Assembly (NCBI GenBank): GCA_910579075.1
Contig: CAJTSV010000053.1
Coordinates: 14,541-22,645 of the forward strand
Reading direction: 5' to 3'
Origin: an uncultured Eubacterium sp.
GTDB lineage: Bacteria > Bacillota > Clostridia > Lachnospirales > Lachnospiraceae
DNA length: 8,105 bases
The translations under genes were made by a program, and so were the position numbers. The notes under the pieces were generated by a model. That model saw only the letters and a list, made by a program, of their open reading frames with translations, did no database searches and had not been told where the DNA came from. Of the stretch, positions 1 through 6,716 are shown one piece after another (the first letter of the stretch is position 1; each line of letters opens with the position of its first letter).

Positions 1-2
1 TT

Positions 3-977
3 GATGTATACAGTGCCGGGGGCCTCGGGCCGAATCCGCGTTTTGGCGTAAAAGTGGCAGAGGGCATAGAGCCGGAAATGATTTTGTATTATATTAAGGC
101 CATGCGGCTGACGTTTCTTGCATATGGCAATTATGAAAGCAGGGCAAAGGCACGTACCAGGTACATGCAGGAAGCGCTTGGCGGGCCGGAAAAATATAAA
201 GCTGCTTTTCTGGAAAAATTACAGGAAGTCCTGGATTCCGGGGAAGACCTTCGGATTCATGTACATGCGCAGCCAGTAACAAAGAAAGGAAACGGGGAGA
301 CGGTTTCGGACAGGCGCGTGCTGAAGCAGAAGCAGGACGGGCTGTATACCGTTACCTGGCATCCGGCCGGCGGAATGCCGGATGCGGAAGCTTTCTGTGC
401 GTTAAGCGATTATCTGCAGGGAGTGGAAGCAGCCGAAATGCGCCTTTCGCCGGATGAAACAGCATATATTATCAACCTGAATGCGGCAGAGGCACTAAAA
501 GTGCTGGAACTGGCTTATGACAGTGCGCAGAGCCTGTTTGAAACATCCGTCAGCTGTATCGGTGCATCGGTCTGCCAGGCAGGCGTCCGGGATTCCCAGG
601 CACTGCTTGCAGCCTGCATCCAGGCTGTCCGGGAAGCAGGCATTCCGGATGGAGCGCTTCCGCAGATTCATATTTCCGGGTGTCCTTCATCCTGCGGCAC
701 GCACCAGACCGGAGTACTCGGTTTCCGCGGCGGCATAAAGCGGCAGGATGGGAAGCCCCAGCCTGCATTTGCACTGTATGTCAATGGCTGTGATGAACAG
801 GGCAGGGAAACGATGGGACGGGAAGCCGGAATGATTCTGGAAACAAAAATACCGGAGTTTTTAGTGAAGCTTGGCAGGGCAGCTGCGGAAAGCGGCATGG
901 ACTTTGAACATTGGAACAAAGAAAATCCGGGCGCACTGGATGCAATTGCAGCAGAATATACAGCAGAATATGCATAA
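3..977 (+). CDS. Nitrite/sulfite reductase, siroheme and 4Fe-4S (C-terminal part, 5' end outside window)
   Basis: Six-electron reductase of the ferredoxin-type nitrite/sulfite reductase family, reducing sulfite to sulfide or nitrite to ammonia in the cytoplasm. The frame is open from base 3 with no start needed, so the gene is cut by the window edge. The 324 visible residues compare with roughly 500 in the family, so about the first 40% is missing. Visible in order: the end of the first half with GGLGPNPRFGVKVAEG (about residues 6-21); a second ferredoxin-like reductase repeat (about 115-170); then the siroheme-[4Fe-4S] ligands as CX5C (CIGASVC, Cys185 and Cys191) and CX3C (CPSSC, Cys227 and Cys231). 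All four cysteines are present, so the cofactor site looks functional. Sulfite and nitrite cannot be told apart from this part alone. An internal GTG at 54 could be mistaken for a start, but the conserved family sequence extends upstream of it. A terminator follows directly. Confidence 0.9.
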   Translation, partial: DVYSAGGLGPNPRFGVKVAEGIEPEMILYYIKAMRLTFLAYGNYESRAKARTRYMQEALGGPEKYKAAFLEKLQEVLDSGEDLRIHVHAQPVTKKGNGETVSDRRVLKQKQDGLYTVTWHPAGGMPDAEAFCALSDYLQGVEAAEMRLSPDETAYIINLNAAEALKVLELAYDSAQSLFETSVSCIGASVCQAGVRDSQALLAACIQAVREAGIPDGALPQIHISGCPSSCGTHQTGVLGFRGGIKRQDGKPQPAFALYVNGCDEQGRETMGREAGMILETKIPEFLVKLGRAAAESGMDFEHWNKENPGALDAIAAEYTAEYA

Positions 978-982
978 AAAAG

Positions 983-1027
983 AAAACAGGAACAGGCATT
1001 ATGACAGGTGCCAGGTTCCTGTTTTTT
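983..1027 (+). terminator. Intrinsic terminator of the reductase gene
   Basis: A perfect 11-bp inverted repeat (AAAACAGGAAC at 983-993, GTTCCTGTTTT at 1015-1025) is followed by a continuing T-run. The 21-base loop contains a further short pairing (GGCA/TGCC). It lies six bases after the stop codon, so it ends the reductase transcript and separates it from the LytTR gene. Confidence 0.88.
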
Positions 1028-1096
1028 TGTGTTAAGAAATCTGAAAAGATTCCGATAAAATATATAACATACATAAACAAATAAAGACAGCTATGG

Positions 1097-1492
1097 ATGG
1101 CGCGGAAGACCAACGGAATGGGGGAAGGATATGGAACATTGAGTACGAAAGAACAGGCGATGGAAGATGATGCAGTCATCAGGGTAAAGCAGGGAAACAG
1201 AATACGCCTTATTGACAGAAAGGATGTTATTTATATTGAAAGCATCGGGCGCAAGGCTGTCCTGCACCTGGAACAGGAAACCGTAGAATATTATGCAAAA
1301 ATCAGCAGGCTGGAAGAACAGCTCCGTCCTGCTTTTTTTCGCGTCCACAGGGCCTATCTGGTAAACCTGGACTATATAGAAAGCTATACCAGGCGCGAAG
1401 TGCGGCTGAAAAATGCAGAATCCGTGCTTATCTCCAAATACAGAATCAGGGAATTCCAAAAAATACTTGCAAAAAAGCTTGAAAAGGGCTAA
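1097..1492 (+). CDS. Stand-alone LytTR-domain DNA-binding protein
   Basis: Transcription factor made of little more than a LytTR DNA-binding domain (about residues 25-128 of 131). The hallmark block is FFRVHRAYLVNLDYI (about residues 80-94), followed by the beta-rich VRLKNAESVLISKYR segment. No receiver, sensor or membrane segment is present, so it is not a classical LytR/AgrA response regulator; control would be by abundance, a partner protein or a ligand. The start is uncertain. ATG 1097 gives the longest product but has no clear ribosome binding site. A TTG at 1139 sits nine bases behind a GGGGAAGGA stretch, and an ATG at 1160 would leave just the LytTR domain. It ends 55 bases before pncB, so the two may be co-transcribed. 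Targets cannot be read from the sequence; self-regulation and pncB are the obvious candidates, by inference only. Confidence 0.85.
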   Translation: MARKTNGMGEGYGTLSTKEQAMEDDAVIRVKQGNRIRLIDRKDVIYIESIGRKAVLHLEQETVEYYAKISRLEEQLRPAFFRVHRAYLVNLDYIESYTRREVRLKNAESVLISKYRIREFQKILAKKLEKG

Positions 1493-1547
1493 AATATATC
1501 AGATATAGGGTATTTATGACGGGTATTACAAATAAGGAGAAGGCAGC

Positions 1548-2996
1548 ATGCAGCACAATGAGAGAAATTTATCCATGGTTATGGATTTTTATGAAATGAC
1601 CATGAGTAATGGATTTTTTGAAGATAAAAACCAGCATGCAAAAGTGGCATTTGACGTTTTTTACCGCAAAAATCCAGATAAGGCCGGATTTTCCATTTTT
1701 GCAGGACTGGCACAGATAATTGAATATATTACGAACCTTCATTTTGAAAAGGAAGATATCGCCTATCTGAAAGAACAGAATCTTTTTTCAGACGGCTTTT
1801 TGCGTTATTTGGAAAATTTTCATTTTACAGGGGATATTTATGCTTTTCCAGAAGGCACCGTGATGTACCCGAATGAACCGGTTATGACGGTGATTGCGCC
1901 GTTAATTGACGCACAGCTGATTGAAACAGCCATACTGCTCGAAATCAACCACCAGTCCCTGATTGCGACTAAAACAAGAAGAATTGTGAAGGCTGCAAAA
2001 GGACGCAGTGTGTCCGATTTCGGGGCGAGGCGTGCACATAACATGGACGCAGCGGTATATGGTGCAAGGGCCGCTTATATTGGCGGTGCCACATCCACGG
2101 CTACCGTGCTTGCAGGAAAGATGTTTGATATTCCGGTAAGCGGGACGATGGCGCACAGCTGGGTCATGTATTTTAATGATGAATATACAGCATTTCGAAA
2201 ATATGCACAGACCTATCCGGATGCTGCCGTACTGCTGGCTGATACCTATGACGTGCTGGAAAGCGGTGTGCCAAATGCCATTAAGACAGCAAAAGAAGTA
2301 CTGGAGCCAATGGGAAAACGTTTAAAAGGCATCCGCTTAGACAGCGGTGATTTGGCTTATTTATCCAAGCGTGCCAGAAAAATGCTGGATAAGGCAGGGC
2401 TTGCAGACTGTAAAATCATTGTGTCCAACAGCCTGGATGAGTATACGATTACATCTATTCTGGACCAGGGCGGATGCATTGACAGCTTTGGCGTCGGCGA
2501 GCGCCTGATTACGTCCAAATCGGAACCGGTGTTTGGGGCGGTTTATAAAATTGTTGCCGTGGAAGAAAACGGCGTGTTTCAACCACGCATTAAAATATCC
2601 GAAAATACAGAAAAAATTACAAACCCGGGATTAAAAAAAGTTTACCGTATATATGATAAAGAAGGAAATGCCATTGCAGACCTTCTGGCAAAATCCGGGC
2701 AGGTACTGGATTTCACAAAACCGCTGCGGTATGTGGATCCGGTCAAGCCATGGAAAAACCGGTTTTTTGAAAACTGCACGGCAAAGGAGCTTCAGATTCC
2801 GGTTTTTCAGAACGGCAAGCTGGTATACAGCCAGCCTTCCATAAATGAAATCGCTGATTACGTCAGGCATCAGCTTTCCAATGAAATCTGGGAAGAAGAA
2901 CAGCGTTTTGAAAATCCGCACAATCATTACATGGATATGACGCCGGAATTGTATGAAGAAAAGATGAATTTGTTATACGAAGCAAGGGCAGAATAG
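1548..2996 (+). CDS. pncB: Nicotinate phosphoribosyltransferase
   Basis: Cytoplasmic enzyme of the Preiss-Handler NAD salvage route. It joins nicotinate and PRPP to give nicotinate mononucleotide, coupled to ATP hydrolysis. The 482-residue product has the family blocks in order: an N-terminal DFYEMTMSNGFF (13-24); FGARRAHNMDAA (158-169); GTMAHSW (199-205), whose His203 is the likely phosphorylated histidine; IRLDSGDL (262-269) in the PRPP/phosphate site; and GVGERLITS (315-323). Length suits the longer Gram-positive form rather than the 400-residue enterobacterial one. ATG 1548 is chosen because AAGGAGA (1534-1540) lies seven bases upstream and the protein begins at the conserved N-terminus. 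It follows the LytTR gene by 55 bases. A weak TTGAAA at 1479-1484 has no convincing -10, so co-transcription is possible. No NiaR-type site was recognised. The gene looks intact. Confidence 0.95.
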   Translation: MQHNERNLSMVMDFYEMTMSNGFFEDKNQHAKVAFDVFYRKNPDKAGFSIFAGLAQIIEYITNLHFEKEDIAYLKEQNLFSDGFLRYLENFHFTGDIYAFPEGTVMYPNEPVMTVIAPLIDAQLIETAILLEINHQSLIATKTRRIVKAAKGRSVSDFGARRAHNMDAAVYGARAAYIGGATSTATVLAGKMFDIPVSGTMAHSWVMYFNDEYTAFRKYAQTYPDAAVLLADTYDVLESGVPNAIKTAKEVLEPMGKRLKGIRLDSGDLAYLSKRARKMLDKAGLADCKIIVSNSLDEYTITSILDQGGCIDSFGVGERLITSKSEPVFGAVYKIVAVEENGVFQPRIKISENTEKITNPGLKKVYRIYDKEGNAIADLLAKSGQVLDFTKPLRYVDPVKPWKNRFFENCTAKELQIPVFQNGKLVYSQPSINEIADYVRHQLSNEIWEEEQRFENPHNHYMDMTPELYEEKMNLLYEARAE

Positions 2997-3000
2997 CTGT

Positions 3001-3034
3001 CTGGCATCTGTCGGGTTATTTATTAAGATGCCAG
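3001..3034 (+). other. Intergenic hairpin between pncB and the NlpC/P60 gene, no U-tract
   Basis: Perfect 9-bp inverted repeat, CTGGCATCT at 3001-3009 and AGATGCCAG at 3026-3034, with a 16-base loop, starting four bases after the pncB stop. The 3' arm is followed by GTATCATAG, not a T-run, so it is a poor intrinsic terminator. It could be a Rho-type or weak terminator, an mRNA 3'-end stabiliser, or a leader hairpin of the downstream gene. Confidence 0.55.
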
Positions 3035-3061
3035 GTATCATAGAAAGTGAGAAACAATACG

Positions 3062-4567
3062 ATGAATGATAGAAAGACAAGAACAGAATGCAGCCTGTTT
3101 CTGATTTTCATGCTTTTATTTATAGTTGCATTCAGCCGGAACGCGTATGCAGCATCAGACAGTTCCGCTATGGATGCAGCTGTGAATGAAATCCTGGATA
3201 TGCCGCCGGAATCCGGCAGCGATAGCGCAGCGGAAACGGTTACCGGTAATGATGATGACGGTAATCCTGTACAGCCGGATGCAGGGCCGGTTACCAGTAA
3301 TACAGATGTGCTGCCGGCTGCAGTGGAAGCACCGTCTCTGGCAGCAGACACGCTGAACCTTCTGGCAGGCGGGAATTCTTATAAACTTCAGGTACAGAAT
3401 GCGGACAGTGCATCTTATCAGCTGAGTTCGCCCGGTGTTGTACAGCTTTCAGAAGAAACAGCACAGTCTGTTACAATTACGCCGTCTGCGGCTGGGAATA
3501 CAGTCCTGACGGTTACTGCAGCTGCAGACGGCCAGGCTCAGACAGTGCTGGCCTGTGTTATTACCGTTTCAGATCTGTCCGTTTCACAGGATGTTGTGGA
3601 AATATATATGAATGACACCGAACACAGTGCTGATATTTCCATACAGGGACCTGATCTGGATGCTGTTTATTATGGCGGGGAATGGGATGATGACCTTCGG
3701 GATGCGCTGGATTACAGTTCAGAGTGCCTGATACAGGCAGGAAATGAGGAAGTTGCAAAGGCCTGTTTTCTGGATGGAGCAATTCATATCAGCGGCATTG
3801 CAAAAGGAGTTACCAATATCAGGGGAACGATATTTGGTGTCCCGTTTTCTATGAAAGTCCGGGTTTATCACTATACGTTAAATAAGTATGCCATTAATAC
3901 ATATAAAGGAAGTACACAGAAAACACTGAAGGTAAAGGGTGCCGGCACGCAGAAAGCAGAATGGTCGTCTGGCAATAAAAATGTAGCCGAGGTGTCGAAA
4001 AATGGAGTCGTAACAATTAAAGGAATTGGTGCTACAAAAATTACAGCGAAAGTCAATGGACGGAAACTGATTTGTATTGTTGCAGTCAGCAGTAAAACAG
4101 CAGCACGTGTTATAAAAGATGCGCGTGCCATTGCAGCCCGGGAAAATGTACGATACAGTCAGGCATACCGTATGTCCCAAAACTACTACGATTGCAGTTC
4201 TCTTGTATACCGCTGCTATAAACCATACGGCATCCGTTTTGGTTATACCACGCCAGGCTGGGCACCGACGGCAGCAGCAGAATGTCTCTGGTGTGTCAGC
4301 ACCGGACATACGGTTGCATCGCAGTCCGTGGATATTTTGAGCTGCAAGCTTGTACCGGGAGATACGATTTATTATTCTTTTAATGGAAATAACGGCCGTT
4401 ATTTAAATATTGACCATACAGCTGTTTTTGCCGGTTATGCATATGATGAAGCTTCCGGTTATTACGGAACGGTTATTGAGGCAAGCAGTTCGAAAGGTTC
4501 TGTCGTGGAACGGATGTATTATCCGGGACAGAGCATCATGCTGATTGGCAGGCCAAGCAAAAAATGA
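3062..4567 (+). CDS. Secreted Big_2 / NlpC-P60 cell-wall endopeptidase
   Basis: Exported peptidoglycan hydrolase, expected to cut peptide stems in the wall. The 501-residue product begins with a Sec signal peptide: a basic n-region, a hydrophobic core LFLIFMLLFIVAF, and a likely cut after AYA (residue 30). An acidic, Ser/Thr-rich linker follows to about residue 90. Two Ig-like stretches come next; the clearer Big_2 domain (about 270-345) contains AEWSSGNKNVAEVSKNGVV. The C-terminal NlpC/P60 domain (about 350-501) shows DCSSLVYR with catalytic Cys378, then GDTIYY, then DHTAVFAGY with His452. The third polar residue is probably the Glu in VIEASSS (about 473) where His, Asn or Gln is more usual. 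A GTG at 3047 would add five residues; ATG 3062 is preferred because it gives a compact signal peptide with AGTGAG ten bases upstream. No LPXTG or SLH anchor is seen, so Big_2 may provide wall association. Confidence 0.9.
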   Translation: MNDRKTRTECSLFLIFMLLFIVAFSRNAYAASDSSAMDAAVNEILDMPPESGSDSAAETVTGNDDDGNPVQPDAGPVTSNTDVLPAAVEAPSLAADTLNLLAGGNSYKLQVQNADSASYQLSSPGVVQLSEETAQSVTITPSAAGNTVLTVTAAADGQAQTVLACVITVSDLSVSQDVVEIYMNDTEHSADISIQGPDLDAVYYGGEWDDDLRDALDYSSECLIQAGNEEVAKACFLDGAIHISGIAKGVTNIRGTIFGVPFSMKVRVYHYTLNKYAINTYKGSTQKTLKVKGAGTQKAEWSSGNKNVAEVSKNGVVTIKGIGATKITAKVNGRKLICIVAVSSKTAARVIKDARAIAARENVRYSQAYRMSQNYYDCSSLVYRCYKPYGIRFGYTTPGWAPTAAAECLWCVSTGHTVASQSVDILSCKLVPGDTIYYSFNGNNGRYLNIDHTAVFAGYAYDEASGYYGTVIEASSSKGSVVERMYYPGQSIMLIGRPSKK

Positions 4568-4574
4568 TAGCTGC

Positions 4575-4629
4575 TTATCGTGCATAAATCCGATAATTCT
4601 GCAAATACTGACAATGCAGCATGTGCTGC
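4575..4629 (+). other. Leader with two short hairpins upstream of the small gene
   Basis: The gap between the hydrolase and the small gene holds TTATCG/CGATAA (4575-4580 with 4591-4596, ten-base loop) and GCAGC/GCTGC (4616-4620 with 4625-4629, loop ATGT). The second ends one base before the Shine-Dalgarno sequence. Neither is followed by T residues, so they are not terminators. A role in translation or mRNA stability is only inference. Confidence 0.3.
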
Positions 4630-4630
4630 C

Positions 4631-4638
4631 GGAAGGAG
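4631..4638 (+). promoter_or_regulatory. Strong ribosome binding site of the small protein
   Basis: GGAAGGAG lies seven bases before ATG 4646. It fixes the start there rather than at an in-frame GTG at 4580 that has no ribosome binding site. Confidence 0.8.
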
Positions 4639-4645
4639 AGTCAGT

Positions 4646-4831
4646 ATGGTGGATATAAATGGATTTCCAATCGGCCTTATGATGGGAATGGCACAAAAAG
4701 CAGATGCAGTGGAAGCTTACAGCAGGCTGACAGAAGCAGAAAAAGAAAGAGTTCTGAATGAATGCCGTGATGCGAAAAGCAAGGCAGAAATGGATAGTAT
4801 TATTGACCGGCTTTGCGGAAGATGGATTTAA
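4646..4831 (+). CDS. Small conserved-looking hypothetical protein, 61 residues
   Basis: Function not recognised. The product opens with a short Gly/Met-rich hydrophobic stretch, GFPIGLMMGMAQ (residues 6-17). A charged, probably helical part follows, with SRLTEAEKERVLNECRDAKS (26-45) and a final helix AEMDSIIDRL (47-56). It has no signal peptide, and the hydrophobic stretch is too short for a clear membrane helix. The arrangement resembles small uncharacterised proteins I associate with Lachnospiraceae, in which an FP-G-MA-AQ start precedes a SEAEK/SKAEM helical pair; that is recollection, not a search. A near-consensus ribosome binding site and an exceptionally good terminator directly after the stop show that this is a real, probably well-expressed gene. 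It lies 78 bases after the hydrolase gene and may share its transcript. Confidence 0.78.
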   Translation: MVDINGFPIGLMMGMAQKADAVEAYSRLTEAEKERVLNECRDAKSKAEMDSIIDRLCGRWI

Positions 4832-4836
4832 AAAAG

Positions 4837-4880
4837 AAAAGACATCCTGATTGCAAAAAGACAATCAGGATGTCTTTTTT
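4837..4880 (+). terminator. Strong intrinsic terminator after the small gene
   Basis: Perfect 17-bp inverted repeat (arms 4837-4853 and 4862-4878, core AGACATCCTGATTG) with an eight-base loop, followed by more T residues. It begins six bases after the stop codon. The 5' arm opens with an A-run, so it could also work on the minus strand, although no minus-strand gene lies nearby. Confidence 0.95.
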
Positions 4881-4908
4881 GTCGTTTTAGAAGAACTGCT
4901 GGCATTTT

Positions 4909-4923
4909 GATTCCAATGGAATC
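4909..4923. promoter_or_regulatory. Inverted repeat upstream of the PPK2 promoter, possible operator
   Basis: GATTCCA-A-TGGAATC, seven-base arms around one central base, lies 21 bases upstream of the proposed -35 box. It is too compact to form a stable RNA hairpin and sits where an activator or repressor dimer could bind. The cognate regulator is not identifiable. Confidence 0.35.
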
Positions 4924-4944
4924 CAAAGGATAGGCAGTTACGGA

Positions 4945-4973
4945 TTGACGCAGGGCTGTTTTTTTGGTACATT
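4945..4973 (+). promoter_or_regulatory. Candidate sigma-A promoter for the PPK2 gene
   Basis: TTGACG (4945-4950, five of six consensus bases) and TACATT (4968-4973, four of six) are separated by 17 bases, about 40 bases before the start codon. A better -10-like TATACT at 4974-4979 would need a 23-base spacer. The location fits, because the preceding gene ends in a strong terminator and PPK2 therefore needs its own promoter. Confidence 0.45.
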
Positions 4974-5000
4974 TATACTATACCATTTCAAATGAAGAAA

Positions 5001-5007
5001 GAGAGGG
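5001..5007 (+). promoter_or_regulatory. Ribosome binding site that sets the PPK2 start
   Basis: GAGAGGG is seven bases before ATG 5015 but only one or two before the in-frame ATG at 5009. The second ATG is therefore preferred. It also rules against a TTG at 4964 that falls inside the promoter region. Confidence 0.7.
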
Positions 5008-5014
5008 AATGCTT

Positions 5015-6487
5015 ATGTTAAAGCAATGGAGTGGAACAGAAAGACCGTCTGATGAAGTACTTGCAGAAAGGCTGCAGGCTGCAAGGGAAAAGCTTGCAAG
5101 GCAGCAGATGCAATTAAAGGAAATGAAACTTCCTGTGCTTGTGCTTGTAGAAGGATGGGGAACATCTGGAAAAGGCTCCTCTATTGGAAAAATTATCAAA
5201 GGAATTGACCCGCGTTTTTTTAAGGTTGCATCTATGGAAGAACCGACTGCGGAAGAATCCAGAAAACCGTTTTTATACCGGCATTTTGTAAAAATACCGG
5301 AAGCAGGAAAATTCCAGTTTCTGGACTCCGGCTGGATGGATGAAATCGTAGAAGCAAAGCTTCACCAGAATATGGAAGCAGAAGATTATAAAAACAAGAT
5401 TGACAGCGTCAAACGTTTTGAGCGGCAGCTTACGGATAATGGCTATCTGGTTATGAAATTTTTCCTTCACATTTCCAGAAAAGAGCAGAAGAAAAGAATT
5501 GACGCCCTTGTCAAAGACAAGGATGCAAAGTGGCGCGTAGGCAGAAAGGATAAATGGCAGAATGCGCATTATGAAAAATGCATGGATGTCTACGACAGCT
5601 ATCTGGAAGATACGAATATGCCGTCAGCTCCATGGTATATTATTGATGCAAAATCCAGAAAATGGACAGAACTCCAGATTCTGGAAATCCTGACGCAGGG
5701 AATTGAAATTGCCCTGAACAACCATGCTCTTTCCGTGCCGCTTTTGCAGAACGTCTTCCCGCTGGTACCAATGCCAAAGCTTTCGGAGATTCCGTTAGAT
5801 ACAGCAGTAGTTGAAGAAGACAGCTATAAATCACAGTTAAAGCAGCTGCAGCACCGGCTGGGCGAGCTGCATAACCGGCTGTACCGCAAAAAAGTGCCTG
5901 TTATTATTGCATATGAAGGATGGGATGCAGCCGGAAAAGGCGGTAATATCAAACGGCTGACAGAAGCGCTTGACCCGAGAGGGTATGAGGTGCATCCGAT
6001 AGCCAGTCCGGAACCGCATGAAAAAGCAAGGCACTATTTATGGCGTTTCTGGAACCGTATTCCAAAAGACGGGCACATTGCAATTTTTGACCGTACCTGG
6101 TACGGCCGTGTCATGGTTGAACGTCTCGAGGGCTTTTGCAGTGAAAATGACTGGATGCGGGCTTATAATGAAATGAATGAATTTGAAAAAGAACTGCATG
6201 ACTGGGGCGCAGTCATTCTCAAATTCTGGGTACAGATTGATAAAGACACACAGCTGCAGCGTTTTACAGACCGACAGAATACGCCGGAGAAGCAATGGAA
6301 GATTACGGAAGAAGACTGGCGCAATCGTGAAAAATGGGACCAGTACGAAGAAGCTGTAAACGAAATGATACAAAAAACAAGCACGGTTTATGCACCATGG
6401 CATATTCTGGAGTCGGTAGATAAGAAATATGCCCGCATAAAGGCACTGCAAATCGTAGTAGAAACACTGGAACAGGCGTTAAAGTAA
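5015..6487 (+). CDS. Two-domain (class II) polyphosphate kinase 2, polyphosphate:AMP/NMP phosphotransferase
   Basis: Cytoplasmic P-loop enzyme that uses inorganic polyphosphate as phosphate donor. Fused two-domain PPK2 proteins are known mainly to convert AMP (or other NMPs) to the diphosphate. The 490-residue product has two tandem PPK2 modules: the N-domain about 10-240 with P-loop EGWGTSGKG (46-54), and the C-domain about 270-488 with P-loop EGWDAAGKG (301-309). The C-domain keeps the second signature DRTWYGR (359-365) and the lid-type RFTDRQNTPEKQW (416-428). In the N-domain the equivalent of that signature reads LDSGWMDE (103-110), lacking the Asp-Arg...Tyr-x-Arg pattern. The C-domain is therefore probably catalytic and the N-domain structural or regulatory, as in other class II members. 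Its own promoter candidate lies upstream, and about 850 non-coding bases lie downstream. No PPK1 or exopolyphosphatase gene is in view. The gene looks intact. Confidence 0.93.
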   Translation: MLKQWSGTERPSDEVLAERLQAAREKLARQQMQLKEMKLPVLVLVEGWGTSGKGSSIGKIIKGIDPRFFKVASMEEPTAEESRKPFLYRHFVKIPEAGKFQFLDSGWMDEIVEAKLHQNMEAEDYKNKIDSVKRFERQLTDNGYLVMKFFLHISRKEQKKRIDALVKDKDAKWRVGRKDKWQNAHYEKCMDVYDSYLEDTNMPSAPWYIIDAKSRKWTELQILEILTQGIEIALNNHALSVPLLQNVFPLVPMPKLSEIPLDTAVVEEDSYKSQLKQLQHRLGELHNRLYRKKVPVIIAYEGWDAAGKGGNIKRLTEALDPRGYEVHPIASPEPHEKARHYLWRFWNRIPKDGHIAIFDRTWYGRVMVERLEGFCSENDWMRAYNEMNEFEKELHDWGAVILKFWVQIDKDTQLQRFTDRQNTPEKQWKITEEDWRNREKWDQYEEAVNEMIQKTSTVYAPWHILESVDKKYARIKALQIVVETLEQALK

Positions 6488-6676
6488 AATTCTGTATGAA
6501 TGCAGCATACATATCCGGCTTTAGGCGCATAATTATGCATAACAGAACATAAACCGGGACAGTGTCTGGCATTGCATAAAATACAGCCGGCAGCCTTTTA
6601 ATGGAAGGGACAGGAGGGCAGGGGACACATCCTGTCCTCTCTTTATGCGGAAAAGAAACAGGATGCTGCAGGATAA
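6488..6676. other. Non-coding 3' region after PPK2 with short palindromes
   Basis: No credible gene is seen. The stretch holds a TGTATG/CATACA hairpin (6493-6511), a perfect 12-bp palindrome GCATAATTATGC (6527-6538), a distant CCGGCT/AGCCGG pair (6515-6520 with 6585-6590), and the weak terminator candidate described separately. The pairing suggests a structured 3' untranslated region. Confidence 0.4.
6608..6645 (+). terminator. Possible weak terminator for PPK2
   Basis: Eight-base perfect stem GGACAGGA (6608-6615) with TCCTGTCC (6630-6637), a 14-base G-rich loop, and a pyrimidine-rich TCTCTTTA tail in place of a clean U-run. It is the best terminator-like structure downstream of PPK2, 120 bases past the stop codon. 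Confidence 0.4.
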
Positions 6677-6716
6677 TTGCGCAAATCATTGTTTTGACTT
6701 TATCCAATTTGCGCAA
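6677..6716. promoter_or_regulatory. Pair of TTGCGCAA palindromes (distal part of the cluster)
   Basis: Two perfect TTGCGCAA sites at 6677-6684 and 6709-6716 have centres 32 bases apart, close to three helical turns, and both sit in AT-rich flanks. A TTGACT that could act as a -35 box lies between them (6694-6699), but no good -10 follows. The same motif recurs some 350-550 bases downstream in front of the aroB-like gene, so this is likely an auxiliary operator pair or part of one large regulatory region. Confidence 0.5.

Noticed and set aside
1038..1051. Small hairpin AATCT-GAAA-AGATT upstream of the LytTR gene
   Set aside because: The stem has only five mostly A/T pairs. It is likely chance in an AT-rich gap and is not supported as a regulatory element.
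781..1179. Minus-strand ORF of 132 codons across the reductase terminator
   Set aside because: It runs through a strong terminator and overlaps two real genes. The hydrophobic stretch comes from the AT-rich intergenic DNA.
3047..3061. GTG start for the secreted hydrolase
   Set aside because: It adds five polar residues ahead of an already complete signal peptide and lacks a good ribosome binding site. ATG 3062 fits better.
4403..4864. Minus-strand ORF of 153 codons opposite the hydrolase and small gene
   Set aside because: It starts inside a terminator stem and is antisense to two plus-strand genes with good signals.
6303..6716. Minus-strand ORF of 137 codons overlapping the end of PPK2
   Set aside because: It is mostly antisense to a well-supported PPK2 gene, its residue composition is Cys/Pro/Phe-rich without domains, and it has no ribosome binding site.
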